A stretch of 64,000 nucleotides of DNA, from the NCBI RefSeq assembly GCF_009831415.1, contig NZ_CP043727.1:1302001-1366000 (forward strand), given 5' to 3'. The first letter of the stretch is position 1. Each line of letters starts with the position of its first letter. Source of the stretch: Yersinia canariae. Lineage in GTDB: Bacteria; Pseudomonadota; Gammaproteobacteria; Enterobacterales; Enterobacteriaceae. This document shows, piece by piece, positions 63,191 through 64,000 of the stretch. The position numbers and the translations under genes were made by a program. The notes under the pieces were generated by a model. That model saw nothing but the letters and a program-made list of their open reading frames with translations, made no database searches and was not told the DNA's origin.

Positions 63191-64000
63191 TGGCTGATAT
63201 TACAGAGTTTAATGGTGTGGCCCGCCCTCCAATCAACTGGGGTAAATGGACGCTGATCGCCATTGGCGCATTGTTCTCATTTTTACTGCTGGTCATTCCG
63301 ATGGTGTGGATTTTCATCACTGCTTTCTCGAAAGGGATTGCGGTGGTTGGGCAGAATTTATTTGACCCGGACATGCTACACGCCATTTGGCTGACGGTAT
63401 TGGTGGCACTGATTACTGTGCCAGTGAATTTGGTGTTTGGTGTGGTACTGGCATGGTTGGTGACGCGGTTTGTGTTCCCGGGCCGTCAGTTATTGATGAC
63501 ATTAATTGATATTCCTTTTGCTGTTTCCCCCGTGGTTGCTGGCCTGATGTATCTGCTGTTTTACGGCTCAAACGGTGTGGTGGGGGGCTGGCTGGATTCT
63601 CACGACATCCAATTGATGTTCTCCTGGCCCGGAATGGTGCTGGTGACTATCTTCGTGACCTGCCCATTTGTGGTGCGCGAATTGGTGCCGGTCATGATGA
63701 GCCAAGGCAGTCAGGAAGATGAGGCTGCCGTATTGCTGGGGGCCTCCGGCTGGCAAATGTTCCGCCGCGTGACCTTGCCCAACATCCGCTGGGCATTGCT
63801 GTATGGCGTGGTGTTAACCAATGCCCGCGCGATTGGTGAATTTGGCGCGGTTTCGGTGGTATCCGGTTCTATTCGTGGCGAGACTTACACCTTGCCGCTG
63901 CAAGTTGAGTTGTTGCATCAGGATTACAATACCGCCGGGGCATTTACCGCCGCCGCGTTACTGACCCTGATGGCAATAGTGACCCTTTTTCTGAAAAGTG
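63190..64000 (+). CDS. cysW: Sulfate/thiosulfate permease subunit CysW, 3' end beyond window
   Basis: About 270 residues are visible, starting MADITEFNGVARPPINWGKW. It shows membrane helices, the EAA motif EAAVLLGASGWQMFRRV and GEFGAVSVVSGSIRGET. The E. coli protein is about 291 aa, so roughly 20 residues and the downstream cysA lie beyond the window. Confidence 0.94.
   Translation, partial: MADITEFNGVARPPINWGKWTLIAIGALFSFLLLVIPMVWIFITAFSKGIAVVGQNLFDPDMLHAIWLTVLVALITVPVNLVFGVVLAWLVTRFVFPGRQLLMTLIDIPFAVSPVVAGLMYLLFYGSNGVVGGWLDSHDIQLMFSWPGMVLVTIFVTCPFVVRELVPVMMSQGSQEDEAAVLLGASGWQMFRRVTLPNIRWALLYGVVLTNARAIGEFGAVSVVSGSIRGETYTLPLQVELLHQDYNTAGAFTAAALLTLMAIVTLFLKS

Overview
The window is a piece of an enterobacterial chromosome, most likely Yersinia (Y. 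enterocolitica-like rather than Y. pestis; this is inference). Gene order follows the E. coli purMN-upp-uraA-hda-bepA-perM-bcp-gcvR-dapA-bamC-purC-ypfJ-tmcA-ypfH-ypfN-dapE-yffB-ypfM-acrD backbone. The maeB, hemF/ypeA, yfeY/yfeX and cysPTW blocks are joined by Yersinia-type features: napFDABC with narP beside it, a nan sialic-acid cluster with an RpiR-type regulator, and a dispersed repeat ending in 'caactcgaattattta'. No rRNA, tRNA or CRISPR array was seen.

Layout. 1-24.5 kb: speG (cut by the left edge), purine and pyrimidine salvage (purMN, upp, uraA), replication control (hda), envelope proteins (bepA, bamC), lysine synthesis (dapA, dapE), tmcA, the small-protein gene ypfM and the efflux pump acrD. 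24.5-30 kb: narP and the periplasmic nitrate reductase operon napFDABC. 30-35.4 kb: nudK, maeB, a DUF188 protein, hemF and ypeA. 35.2-50.9 kb: a roughly 15.3-kb integrated plasmid-like element. 51-54.7 kb: an orphan RTX-like gene, ygiW, yfeY and yfeX. 54.7-61 kb: the nan cluster (nanE-nanA leftward, nanK-nanQ rightward, RpiR-type regulator, nanT). 61.3-64 kb: cysP-cysT-cysW, with cysW cut by the right edge.

The element starts with a tyrosine integrase just after ypeA. It is bounded by two imperfect copies of the ypeA 3' end plus downstream DNA. The two 184-bp coding segments differ at 15 bases, all synonymous. Its backbone is plasmid-like: a TrfA-type replication initiator, five 14-bp iterons about 21 bp apart, an AlpA-like HTH protein, a ribbon-helix-helix protein and a trbJ-trbK-trbL remnant. 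There is also an array of eight hexamers spaced exactly 11 bp, resembling a ParR/parC-type centromere or operator. No relaxase, coupling protein or complete type IV secretion system is present.

The most interesting cargo is a very AT-rich, tightly packed three-gene operon (37017-42073). It encodes a 1154-aa protein with a helical N-terminus and a C-terminal histidine-kinase-type ATPase, a stand-alone receiver, and a receiver fused to an alpha/beta-hydrolase. This is the architecture of the Detocs anti-phage two-component system (kinase DtcA, buffer DtcB, effector DtcC), with a hydrolase in place of the nucleotide-cleaving effector. It sits next to an HNH endonuclease, a 56-aa orphan and a solitary HigA-like regulator, so the region looks like a small defence island on a mobile element.
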